From positions 16,642,575-16,706,574 of the forward strand of contig OX393576.1 in assembly GCA_947652605.1 (NCBI GenBank): a stretch of DNA of 64,000 nucleotides, written 5' to 3'. The DNA comes from Elmis aenea. Taxonomy: Eukaryota; Arthropoda; Insecta; Coleoptera; Elmidae. The position numbers were made by a program, and so were the translations under genes. Each line of letters opens with the position of its first letter. Positions within the stretch are counted from its first letter, which is position 1. Shown here piece after piece: positions 44,591-55,790 of the stretch. A model generated the notes under the pieces. It did not search any database. It had not been told where the DNA came from and saw only the letters and a program-made list of their open reading frames with translations.

Positions 44591-45114
44591 TCTGACACCC
44601 TTATAATCATGATTTTAGGCACACCAATGAAAACGATGTTAACAGTACAAGATAACTTGTTAAATTTAGAAAAGAGTTCAATAAAAAGTTAATAATTACT
44701 ATCAAACATGCAATTACTTAACAATATTAAACGATTTTTTTAAATTTATATTAAACTATAATAATAGTAATAATTAATAGTACGTAGGTAGTTTAGTAGT
44801 TTCAACTTTGATTAGAAAGTTACCGTTTTATAAAAGTATTTTGTAGTATTTTAAATTTATTAATTTACCACAAGAGAATTAAAGGTATTATATCAGGGGT
44901 TTGGAGCGGAGCGCGGAGCTGGAGCGCGGAGCAGTGGAGCAATGGGTTTTTGCCCGGAGCGGGAGCGGAGCCCGGAGCAAAGAATTTTGATTGCTCCACT
45001 GCTCCACTTTACTATTATAAACTGCATTTTTTTTTTATGAATTATTCTCATGGGTATAGTATTTAATAAAATTATAAATAAACTAAATTTGATTTTTTTG
45101 AAGTAAAATTATTA

Positions 45115-46048
45115 GGGGAGAGTAGGGTAATGGTGCGCGGCGGGTAAACGTGCGCACCATAGTATTTCATATTTCGCGGTTGATTCTCCCACTCCAAATA
45201 GTGACGTTCTTTCTTACTTAAACTGTTAACTGTTTACGCTATCATTCGCATTAATCGCAGACACGTGAAGGCAGTGACCGGTTTTTGTAGAAATTTGTGC
45301 CTGTTTTTATTATGTTTCGGTGACGCAAAATAAGAAGGCAGTTCACAGTCTTTATCTAATCGCTTTGAAATGATTATTTTCTAAAAACGTGTTGTTTTGT
45401 TCATATTTCGGCGCCTTTATTATTCTAGTTAATTAATTATTTTTTATTTCTGTAGGGGAAGTTAATTTATCAACTACAAAGGGGTAATGGTGCGCGTTTG
45501 TGCGTACCATTACCCCACATATAATTAATATAGGTACTTATACCTACCTACAAATATTTTGATTATTTTCTTAAGATGCCAAGAAATTACGTTTAAAAAA
45601 CTGCTATACTTTCATACACGAGTGAAGATGTTGAAAATGCGATTAATGCAGTTAGAAATGGTTCATCATGGAACCACGCGGAATGTACAGGCGCAGGTAC
45701 GCCAAAAAATTACAAATGCGACTTCTGTTTAAATTCTTTCAAATAAATATTATTAATGTTATTAACAGCGTTCGCAATAAACATTTGTTTAAAATTAAAA
45801 ATTGATTTTTTTACATTAGTTTTAACGTGCGCATGATTACCCCCAGGGATGGGAAATCGTGCGCAAATGCACTTTTCCACATTTTGCAACATTGTGGTTC
45901 TATACTTGCATTTTTGTTAAATATTGCATTACATATTTAAAGTAGAGTAATTAGTGCTAACTTTAACGTTTTTAAACTGATGCTATATGTAATGTACTTA
46001 GTATAGGAGCTACTTTGGCTTAAGTGCGCACCATTCCCCCACTCTCCC
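45115..46048. mobile_element. GGGGAGAGTAGGGTAATGG element (pogo-like) nested in the MITE
   Basis: The left end is GGGGAGAGTAGGGTAATGG and the right end is CCATTCCCCCACTCTCCC, both running into GTGCGC. TTA flanks both sides. The uninterrupted MITE copy at 54,682-55,266 contains the pre-insertion sequence (AAAATTATTATATTGTAAC after reversal), so the target duplication is TA or TTA; the two cannot be separated. A Psq-like protein fragment inside favours pogo (TA), while TTA would favour PIF/Harbinger. Confidence 0.75.
45576..45746 (+). pseudogene. Psq-like helix-turn-helix fragment of a pogo-type protein
   Basis: The frame MPRNYV, a stop, then KTAILSYTSEDVENAINAV and RNGSSWNHAE resembles the N-terminal Psq DNA-binding helix-turn-helix found in pogo-type transposases and related host proteins (YTEEDLxxAIxAVRNG). 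After about 40 codons similarity ends near GCGCAG followed by GTACG, which could be a splice donor. The catalytic region is absent. One stop at codon 7. Confidence 0.5.
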
Positions 46049-46418
46049 TTATAATGTAACTTTTCTGAATATTAATTTTCATTATTTTGTATTTGAATTT
46101 TGAAAAATTTTAAAGAACTTATTTTTCTTTTTTTCACTTTTTTAACTGAAGATCAATAATTTGTTCATTTATTTAACTTCACTTGTTTCTTAGGGTCAAA
46201 TATTGTAATTTTTGGTCCATTTACACATATCTCATAAAATTTTAGCTTTGTTTTTAAAAACAAATTTTTAAATAAAAAACCTTATTTTATTAATATTTGG
46301 AGCGCGGAGCGGAGCGGGAGCGGAGCGGGAGCGGAGCTGGAGCAGGCATCTTGATGCCGGAGCGGAGCTGGAGCGGAGCAACTAAAAAATTGGACTGCTC
46401 CAAACCCCTGTATTATAT

Positions 46419-48462
46419 AAAACGAATTGTCATTGTTTACTCTTCTTTTATTTTGGTACTTTTCGGCAATAGATGGGAAGCGTATTCCAATTTAGTTTTT
46501 TGTTTTTTAGATAGGGCAAATATTTTTTCTGTACCTATGGGTTTCAATACAACTGATAATTTTTGTATACTAATTATGCGAATTTTATTACGTTTTAATA
46601 AAATTATATATTTTATATAAAAAGGTATGTCTATTCAGAGTCGACACTCATAAATAAATTATTTTTTGCTTACACATTCACAAGTTTCTCTTTAATATGT
46701 GTTTCCGAATTCGCGTTTTAATATTTTGTGCAACATAATTTAGAAGTGACTGATTAATGTGAGAAAAGTTGTTCGAAAGAACCAATATATTTTGAAAAAT
46801 ATATGTAGATCTACCGGTTTTTGCATCACTTCCAACCGCTATCAATAACCTAAATTATCCACGAAATGTTTTTATCAAACTACATGTCCCTGTTTGTTTG
46901 CAACATCAATAAAAATTTCACTTTTTATTTGTGCCCTCTATGTAAGAATGTTTAAGCGACATATTTATGTTCAGCAGCAAAAAAATCCAGACTTAAACCA
47001 TAAAAATCTACAAATTATGTTACATTCCTTACCATAAATAACTTAATCTCTTTGAATCTTTACCGTGCATGGTTGTTTTCTACGGGATGTGGGTTTATAT
47101 TAATTAAAATACCATCATGCTGACATTAAATTTTTGCTGGAAGTCTTTAGTGGGATTTAAATTGTATGATTACGACATTTATTAAAGGTCATATTAATTT
47201 TATGTTCAATTTAATATTTCGATATACGTAAAAACGTGTCGTTACTCGGTATGGTTCTTTTGTACAGTCCACTTTGCATTACAAACGATTTTTAGTGACA
47301 CGTTTGTGTACGAAATTATAATTTTTGCAGTCCATAGTCATATTAACTTTATTATTCATTTTTATTTTGTATATGCGCATAAAAATACATTTTTAACAAC
47401 TAAAACTGTATTTCAAAACAGCTAATAATGAACAAAATGTTGGTCACTAGCTTTTAAATTAAAAAGACGTACCTACATACTGTGTATACAGCAATGAAAT
47501 AAAGAAATAAGAACAATGAAGGAAATACTAAATTTTCGTTTAATGGAAGATATCTCTATAACAAATACTTAACGACAATACGTAACTGTCTATAAGATAT
47601 CCAAATATATACGGATTATGCTGACACACAATGTTCACTAAGATTCAATTTTACTATTTATTTAGAAATGTTTAAGTTTTGTAGGTTAGGTACAAACTCT
47701 TTTCTTTCTCATATAACTTAGCCCAAATTTAATTGTTAGCTTCCACGCTAAATGTAAAGTATTCTTAATTATAAAACGTATTGTTATTGTGCGATAATAT
47801 CTTAAAAATTTAATTCAATCTTAGATGACCTAGAATAAAAAATATTTATATGAGCTCATGCATGTCACAGCCATTAGACATAATTCCTTTTGGAAAATTA
47901 AGTCATAATGGTATTAAATACCTGATGACAGTAAATTTCAAGTGAAAATTGATTACGTACATTAAAAGACATTCACTCGCAAGTTTTAAATGAAATACTT
48001 AATTATATAGTTAAACTTTTGGTTATCCCACGATTATAACATTTTACTAAAATTGCTTATCTTGATAATTTTTTGCCTTATTAAAAATCCAAAGTAATAT
48101 TATGTATTTAAAGTAGCGTAATGAATAATTTTTTACGACCGTTTCGTAAAATGACTATTACTGTACAACCTGCATACATAGTATAGGGTCCTTACGCACT
48201 GTAAGCAAAAAGTAGTGTTCTTGAAAATTATTAAGGTCAAAATTGACTATTAACAATGTACTTAACAAGTATCTTTACTATTAGCTAAGAGGTGGATAAT
48301 ATCGTATATATTATTATTATGTGTTCGTAGAAAAAGTATAGTACAAAACTCGAGTTGTAAAGCAATTACGTACCCGTGAAACTGCTTACGGAGCCGCTTT
48401 TCCACTCGTGCGTAACATACTTCTTATAGCACTTGTTATATAGTGTACTAGTAATATATCTG
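46419..48462. other. 2 kb AT-rich DNA, no recognised gene
   Basis: No gene, terminal repeat or array was recognised. Confidence 0.45.
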
Positions 48463-48760
48463 ATCAAAATTACACTGATAATAACCCTAGGATAATCATC
48501 ACCAATGCCATAATATGGTTGCCAAGTAAAACGATTGTCAGTTTGACATTTAATTTTATAGTTTCATACAAAAATAACATTAAACAGTACACTTGCAAAA
48601 AATTATCTACCGAATAACCCTCGTGCATTGATAAACTGTTATAATTGTCTTTAAACCCCTCAAACGGGTTGCTTTAAGATAGGGCTGTTACCAAGTAACA
48701 CGTTCACATGACAACAAGACAAAACTATTGCTCAATTATCAGTGCCCAGTGATTTTATCG
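48463..48760. repeat. Dispersed repeat, uninterrupted copy
   Basis: Blocks TTACACTGATAATAACCC, GTTGCCAAGTAAAACGATTG and ATTAAACAGTACACTTGC recur with differences at 53,690-53,815. GGGCTGTTACCAAGTAACACG and ACAACAAGACAAAACTATTG recur at 55,706-55,765. So one old repeat family is whole here and split by a mariner remnant there. Confidence 0.55.
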
Positions 48761-48780
48761 CAATTGAAGGCAAGCTATTT

Positions 48781-51475
48781 ATAGCGCAAATTTCCGTCAT
48801 TTTAACATTTAAATGGATAAAAATTCGGGCTAGGTGCTAGTCGAAAATATTAGTAAATAGCCTTAAAGCCAAGTCTAAACAATTTTTTCTCGTGCAAATC
48901 TCCAACGCATACTTTTAAATGAATATGTGAGTGATGTATGTATTGGGTGGTCCAGTTTTGATGGTATGAAGCAGAATTTTGATGACATCATAAAGAAGCT
49001 TTATTATCAAGTATTTCAAAAAATACACCAAGCCATGTCCTGTTCTGCAAATACTAAATTATATTCAACTCTCTAATGAATTGCATCTTATATTTTAATG
49101 GACAGCAAAACATTAAAGATACATTTAATTAGCAGTAATGGAATACTGGGCAAAAACAAAAAAGCTTAAAAATATTATCTTAGAAATCAGATTTTAGATA
49201 GCATAGTAAGATAACTTTTCGTGATATATTCATTAGTTAAATTGGGTAACTATTATTATTTATGATGAAAGATAAAATTATAATTAAAATTATTGAGCAA
49301 TAGATCTTTAAATAAATTGTTTAATTTAAATTTTGCAGGGTCTTAGATTTAAGAGTTAGTTTGATTTATTGATATTCCCATGGGAAATTTGTTTGAAATT
49401 TAAACTGACAATAAATTAGTTAAGACTTTGCACTAGCTACATATTAAAAATATTATACAGACCATTTTGTACACTTGGTCAAACTTGTGAAACTTTCAAC
49501 ATCAATAACTCATTTTTCTTAAACACAACGCTCTATCTCTTACACATTCTTATGGAAACTTTGTCATTTATAAACATCCAGCCTGTTTTATAGCTAAAAT
49601 TAATATTTTTTGAGATATCGCGATTTTATTGTTAATTATTAGGGCAACGTAATATTTTCGAGTAAGCTATGAAGGTAGATAGCGGTCATGTTTAATCAAT
49701 TAAAAGAAAAAACTATACACTTATAATTATATCTTTTTCCTATGATTTTTTTTTATAATGAAGTTGTAATTTTACCATTCATAGTACCTAATACTTTTAA
49801 TGGTGTTCTATTATAAATATTTGTCACTTTCCATACATTTGCGCAGCACTGTATGTGTTTATAGTCATAATTGGCTGGTAAATATCTCCAGTTTCAAAAA
49901 ACTAATTTTATTTCCAACTTCGCTCTGCTTCATCGCGAGAAAACTTTTTTTTTAAGGAAGGAGTTTAATTGTTTTACATATTAAACTATCAATAAAATAA
50001 TTTATATAGTATTTTTATCATTATGGAAATAATAGGTGTTCCGTAAACAATTAATCTTATTTATAATCAATAGTAAAGGAATTTCCAAACTTTGTTTGCT
50101 GAAAGCGTTCGTGTACGATAAGATATTTAAACATGGTTCAAATGCGATTCAAAAAGAAAAATGCCAGATATGTCAAACTTTACAATGAAATTTATGTTAT
50201 CGGTTCTGGCACCCTCTGCCATTGTGTATAAATAATACATGAGATATTTACTGTTTACGCTCTTTAGAATATTACACTCAAAAATGCTATTGTTAGATTT
50301 AAAAATGTGGAGTCTGCGTTATGCCGCGATGTAAATAAATTTATATTTGTATCGGGATGATGACATTTTTCTAGAGCACCTATGGGAACTTTTTTAACAT
50401 TTATGAATGCAACCTGGGGTCGCATGTGGAGAGATGCGACATAAATGAGGTTTGGAATGGTGCAATAAAAACCAATGGCTCATTCGGTTCGCTACAAGGG
50501 ATCGATATAATCGATAAACCAGATATCAAAGCATGTTTTATATGCAATTGTGGGTAGATTTAATATTGATAATGGCGATAATATGCTGTTATCAGACTAT
50601 AACATAAAGTACATTTAAATGCGCTCGAAATATGTAAAGCAGAACCAGAGTACGATTCATTCGAAAGTGCTTTTACACTCATGAATATTACATTACAATC
50701 ACCAAATTAAAATTAACGACTTTTTAAATGTTTTTCCAGATAAATCTTGCGTTACGCGGCATTCGGGGCACAAACAATAACCAACATGAAGAATTTTAGA
50801 TATTCAAATGCGACGTAAATATGCAAATCCTCCAAGTTGAGAGAAACTGGAAAGTGTAGATGTGGAATACATTTTCATACAAAAGCACAAACTCACGTCC
50901 TGAGAGCTTATATAAAGCTGTAAATTTATTAGTTAGAAAATCCTGTTAAAGTGCTCAGTTTAAGTAGGATTAACACTCCATTCTACCGCGAGATGGCAAC
51001 ACAGGCTTAGACCACCATAATAATCACACCTTGTAAAATATTACACAAGTTTTAAGAACTCAAGTGTGCACAGTTAAATAAAATTGCGCGGAAGATCCAA
51101 TTCCAACAAACGAATAAATTTAATTACACGATTTTTTAACTCAAAATGCTAGCGTTTGATGGCTACAAACTTTGGTAATTGCACTTGATCAGCTGCGATT
51201 GTCTATAAAACTGCTTAATATCATTAAATTAGATGCTTCTTGGTTTTCTTACTGAGGCAACAATAATTGAAAATTCTGATAAGTAATCTTAAAACCATTA
51301 CAATAATGTGTTAATTAAGTTATACTTGTATATTTTTTGTATTGATTAAAAACACAAGCTATTTTTAACAACGAGCTTAGGATTTTGAAAAACTATATGC
51401 TATTCGCAATTTGCAATTATACAAATTTTAATTTTTTACTATCATTAAACATTATTGTAAAAAATTAAACTTTTG
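48781..51475. other. 2.7 kb AT-rich DNA, no recognised gene
   Basis: 50,100-51,060 is somewhat richer in GC and non-repetitive by eye, possibly host single-copy sequence. No coding motif was recognised. Confidence 0.4.
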
Positions 51476-51479
51476 TATT

Positions 51480-51610
51480 CAGAGTGACAATAAACTACAT
51501 GTGCCGTATGGGTAACTTTGTTGTTAAACGAGTTCCACAGTTTAACCAACTATGTAACTCTTATAATAACAAAGTTACCCATACGACACATGTAGATTAT
51601 TGTTACACTG
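51480..51610. mobile_element. 131-bp snap-back MITE (CAGAGTGACAATAA ends)
   Basis: CAGAGTGACAATAAACTACATG at the left is matched inversely by CATGTAGATTATTGTTACACTG at the right. Pairing continues through CGTATGGGTAACTTTGTT. TATT flanks both sides (51,476-51,479 and 51,611-51,614), a possible 4-bp duplication. Confidence 0.7.
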
Positions 51611-51659
51611 TATTATATAACCACAGAGACATATAAATTCGTGTATAAAAAAATATATA

Positions 51660-52937
51660 TACCGGGTGTAAATGAAGTGTTGGTACAACCCCTTTTTTTT
51701 AGTTTTGATTTTACATAAATGAAGTTTAAGACATATGATATGTGCAAAAAAAACTGTTTTTTTAAGCAAATGCACACAATTGTTTCACTTCCGGTTTCGC
51801 CGGAAATAACCCCAACTTTGTTATTTTAAATGGAACACCCTGTAAATTTTTACATTTTTAGAAAGATGAAGTAATTTTGGATACAACTGCACTATTTTGG
51901 TTAATTTTTATAACCTCAAATAATTTTAGGACGATTTTTTTAAAAATTTTGTTTGTCGTGACCTGCAAAAATTGTTTTTTTTATGTCAACAAGTGCCCAA
52001 AAAACGTTTTAGTAAATTTTATTGGACATTTAGGTTACTTTAATCGGCTTTGAAGGTTGTAGATTCAGTTTTTTGACAGAAAGTCAGTTTAATGGAACTA
52101 TGGAGGTACAAGCGCTTATTTAAATAGAGTATTTTCTGAAGAATGTAACAATACCAATAAGTTACTTTTGCGCTAAAAGGCTGCCTCAAAGGCTTAAAAT
52201 AGTTATTATAAAATCTTATTAAGATGTCCTAATTATTGTAGTCTACTGTAGTTAATTGTATCTAAGTAGTTACTACGAAATTTTATATATTTTTTTAACT
52301 AAATAACTACAGCAGTGGTTCATGAAAGAACAATAATTTGTTTTGTTGTAGTTTGGCACAGTATACTGCGATTAGCAGGATGTCTTAATAAATTTTTATA
52401 ATATTTTAATTCTTTGAAGCAACCTTTTAACACAAATATATTTTATTGGTATTGTTACATTCGTCAGAAAATACTCTATTTTAATAACCGCATGTACCAG
52501 TATCGTTCCATTTACAACAATTGACTTTTTGATTACAACCGAAGTTTAATCTTCAGAGCCGATTAAAGTAACCTATAGGTATGTCAATTAAAATTTACAA
52601 AAAAAATTTTTGGACACTTGTTGACCTAATAAAATTCAATTTGTGCAGACCACGGCACACTTAATAAAAAATAAATTTTCTTCTGAAAATTATTTAAGGT
52701 TATAAAAATTAACCAAAATATTACCAAAAATTGCTTCCTCTTACCAACAATGTAAAAATATACAGGGTGTTCCATTTGAAATAACTGAGTTAGGAACATT
52801 TCCGGCAAAACTGGAAGTGGAGCAATAGTGTACACATTTTAAAATAATCCTGTTTTTTTTACACAGAAATCTCATTTATCTAAAATCAAAACTAAATATA
52901 GAAAATAGGGTGTACCAGAACCCAGTTACACCCGGTA
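51660..52937. mobile_element. TACCGGGTGT palindromic element, diverged uninterrupted copy
   Basis: The ends are TACCGGGTGTAAATG and GTTACACCCGGTA with TA on both sides. It matches the element at 36,010-39,255 through CACTTCCGGTTTCGCCGGAA and the internal CACCCTGTAAATTTTTAC block. Its arms differ from each other at many positions, so it is older. The minus frames at 51,575-51,775 and 52,626-52,835 lie in the arms and are not genes. Confidence 0.8.
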
Positions 52938-52939
52938 TA

Positions 52940-53689
52940 TAATAATGATCCTTTGGGCATGTTTAAACTGGAAAATGCATTTACAATTCAATTTTCTACA
53001 ACAAGAATAATACGTTAACATTTCTCTGCACTTTAAAATTGGTTGTCGATTTAATTTAATATTGTTTGGATATGTATTTACAAAACTGGTCCTAGAACGG
53101 ATATTGAAGCTTTATTTAGCTCAATATTAGGTGACAATTTTTTCGAATTATACCTAAATCGTTTAGTACAACCTATAAGAATTCTCTCACGAGCAACAAT
53201 GATGTTCCTCATAACACGACTCTAATCCCCACGTGCTTGCGGCGTCTCAGAACGGCAGATAAAACTCACATGAATGGCGAGCAGTCGAGAACAAATATTA
53301 CAAGTCGCATGAGTTGAGTTCCTTACGTGCAAGGAATAGGCGGGATGGGACAAGATGGAAAGCGCAATTCCAGTTTGCCATTAACCTAAACTCCGGGCCC
53401 GCATAGCTGAGCAGACTAGTTTTCCCTCTCTTTCCTTTTCCTACGCTTCAAATCTTGTAGTTTTTTTTTTCTGTGCAGGGTGGTATTAGATAAATAGACA
53501 AATACTGCGTGTCATTCTAATCGTATGAAAAATGTTGGTGCTCAGTAACACACTCCGAAATACGTAAGTCATGGAATCAATTGTTAAAGAACATCAAAGT
53601 GATAATAATTTTTTGCTTTAATAGAAATCCCATGAATTTTAGGCATTTGAAACAAAATGATGAATTTAAACAAACTAAATAAAAAAAAA
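52940..53689. other. No recognised gene; GC-richer stretch 53,210-53,450
   Basis: The stretch 53,210-53,450 (with CACGTGCTTGCGGCGTCTC) stands out from the AT-rich flanks and is not part of a recognised element. Candidate single-copy regulatory or exonic DNA. Confidence 0.3.
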
Positions 53690-53815
53690 ATTTACACCGA
53701 TAACAACCCTAAGGGCAATTATCACATGTCATATTGTTGTCAAGTAAAAATATTATCAGTTTAACAGAATAAATTGGAAGGTTCATTCAAAACTGACATT
53801 AAATAGTGTACTGGC
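53690..53815. repeat. Dispersed repeat, left part of the interrupted copy
   Basis: TTACACCGATAACAACCCTAA, TGTTGTCAAGTAAAAATATT and ACATTAAATAGTGTACTGG correspond to 48,470-48,596. The match stops where mariner-derived sequence begins. Confidence 0.5.
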
Positions 53816-53884
53816 CCAAATTTTTTTGTAACGCTATATTACAACAAAGATTTTACGAAACAATATACTCTATTTTTCGAGGTA

Positions 53885-55516
53885 CTCTTCTTCTAACTCT
53901 TTGCACTTTTGCCATCTTCTTGAAAGCTTCATAATACCTTCTTTACATAACATTTTTGGTTGCGTGCTTGGCCAGTTTTGCACAAAGATTTTCACCGCAT
54001 CATTATCTTCGTATCTTTTGCCACCTAAAGCTTTTTAAAGAAGTCCAAACAGATGAAAGTCGCAAGGTGACAAGTCAGGATTGTACAGACGGAGAGGCAG
54101 TGTTTCCCAATACAATTTAGTCAGTGTGTTTGGGTCAACTGAGCGCTTTGGAAACGGGCGTGAAGAAAAATCACGCTTCTGATCGATCGGTTTCGCCTTT
54201 TTGATCGTAAATCGGGTTTAACTCACTCGAATAACAGTGGAGAATAATAATTGGCATTAATTCTTCGGCGTCCGGTAATAATAATCCATTCATACAACAC
54301 CTGCTGTATCTCAAAAGACGATAGCCATAATCTTTCCGGCCAAAAGACTTTTGCTTTTTGGGTTTTGAGGAAGTTGTGTGCCGACATTCAATGCTTGACC
54401 GCTTATAATCTGGAATATAATGATGAACCCAGGTTTCGTCACAACATGTAACCAAGTGTTTCAAAAAGGCTTCTCCTTGTTCAAATCGGTTAAGAAGCTC
54501 TGTTGACTATTAAACTAGTATTTGTTCCAAAGAAAGCAGTCTTGGCCCATCTGCCCATCTGGCAGACACTTTTTTGTACTTCAAATTTTTGTGAATAATT
54601 TGTTCAACCCAACCCACACTTATTGGTAGCGTGCTGGCCATTTTATGTACACATATTCCCATATTCGTCGATCATTACAAACAGGGGTTTGGAGCAGTCC
54701 AATTTTTTAGTTGCTCCGCTCCAGCTCCGCTCCGGCATCAAGATGCCTGCTCCAGCTCCGCTCCGCTCCCGCTGCGCTCCGCGCTCCAAATATTAATAAA
54801 ATAAGTTTTTTATTTGAAAATTTGTTTTTAAAAACAAGGCTAAAATTTTATGGGATATGTGGAAATGGACCAAAAATTACTATATCTGACCCTAAGAAAC
54901 AAGAAGTTAAATAAATGAACAAATTATTGATCTTCAGTTAAAAAGGTTAAAAAAGTTAAAAAAAGAAAAAAAAGTTCTTTAACATTTTTCAAAATTCAAA
55001 TACAAAATAATGAAAATTAATATTCAGAAAAGTTACAATATAATAATTTTACTTCAAAAAAATCAAATTTAGTGTATTTATAATTTTATTAAATACAATA
55101 CCTACCCATGAGAATAATTCATAAAAAAAAAAATGTTGTTTATAATAGTAAAGTGGAGCAGTGGAGCAATCAAAATTCTTTGCTCCGGGCTCCGCTCCCG
55201 CTCCGGGCAAAAACCCATTGCTCCACTGCTCCGCGCTCCAGCTCCGCGCTCCGCTCCAAACCCCTGATTACAAATAAGCTCGTCAATTCGCTGAGTATTC
55301 TCTCTCATCGGTAAAGCAAAATCGTGCTCGTTTCACGTGAGTCAGATTTTCGACGTTCTCGATCTTCCCGGAAACTTTGACACCAGTGATACACTTAACT
55401 CTTTGAAAGGGTTTTTTTTCTCCATATTGTTGAAGAATTTCAGTGGGTTTAAAACGTTTTCGTTGCAAAGAAATTTGATAGACTAAACGAAAACAATTGA
55501 AAAAAAATAACAGCAC
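53885..55516 (-). pseudogene. Mariner transposase, decayed and split by a hAT MITE
   Basis: Minus strand. VTCCDETWVHHYIPDYKRSS (about 54,405-54,460) is the mariner block with the second catalytic aspartate. Further on, YNPDLSPCDFHLFG (about 54,040-54,085) carries the third, as in the D34D class. LHRRWQKCKEL-type sequence near 53,910 fits the C-terminus. Upstream parts include FCFTDEREYSAN near 55,290 and a degenerate RWVP-like block. The hAT MITE at 54,682-55,266 interrupts the N-terminal half, and stops and frameshifts occur throughout. Not functional. Confidence 0.85.
54682..55266. mobile_element. CAGGGGTTTGGAGC hAT MITE, copy 3 (reverse orientation)
   Basis: Exact 8-bp duplications ATTACAAA at 54,674-54,681 and 55,267-55,274. 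GCTCCGCTCC-rich ends. It is reverse-oriented relative to the copy at 44,894 and preserves the uninterrupted sequence where that copy took the pogo-like insertion. The frames at 54,711-54,914, 55,102-55,308 and 55,108-55,314 are repeat by-products. Confidence 0.92.
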
Positions 55517-55679
55517 GTACGGCTTCTAGATAGTCTACTTTCTACTACATCACTGACAAAAGTCAATTTCTAATTTATCAATTTTTTGGGCTTGGGAACA
55601 AAATTCCGGGTTAAATTTGAACCACTTTCGTACATTAACGAATTCCTATGATTTTGTCTATAAGTCGCTCGAACGTGTT

Positions 55680-55790
55680 GCTTTTAGGTCAAACGCCCTC
55701 CGCCAGAGCTGTTACCAAGCAACACGTTTTCGCGGCAACAAGACAAAATTATTGCGAAATTATTAATGCGCTAGGGTTAACCTCTAGATA
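55680..55790. repeat. Dispersed repeat, right part of the interrupted copy
   Basis: GAGCTGTTACCAAGCAACACG and GGCAACAAGACAAAATTATTG correspond to 48,686-48,740. Together with 53,690-53,815 it brackets the mariner remnant. Confidence 0.5.

Larger units (their letters stand above)
44894..46410. mobile_element. CAGGGGTTTGGAGC hAT MITE, copy 2, with nested insertion
   Basis: Exact 8-bp duplications TATTATAT at 44,886-44,893 and 46,411-46,418. GGAGC-rich ends as in the copies at 15,223 and 54,682. About 0.93 kb of its length is a later insertion at 45,115-46,048. The plus frame from 46,297 is a read-through of the GGAGCG repeats and not a gene. Confidence 0.9.

Noticed and set aside
45115..46048. 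Firm assignment to PIF/Harbinger from TTA flanks
   Set aside because: TA with a one-base terminal difference fits equally well, and the Psq-like fragment points to pogo; left open.
46297..46620. 107-codon frame starting with repeated Glu/Arg/Gly/Ser
   Set aside because: The start is a translation of GGAGCG repeats in a hAT MITE end, and the rest runs into flanking AT-rich DNA.
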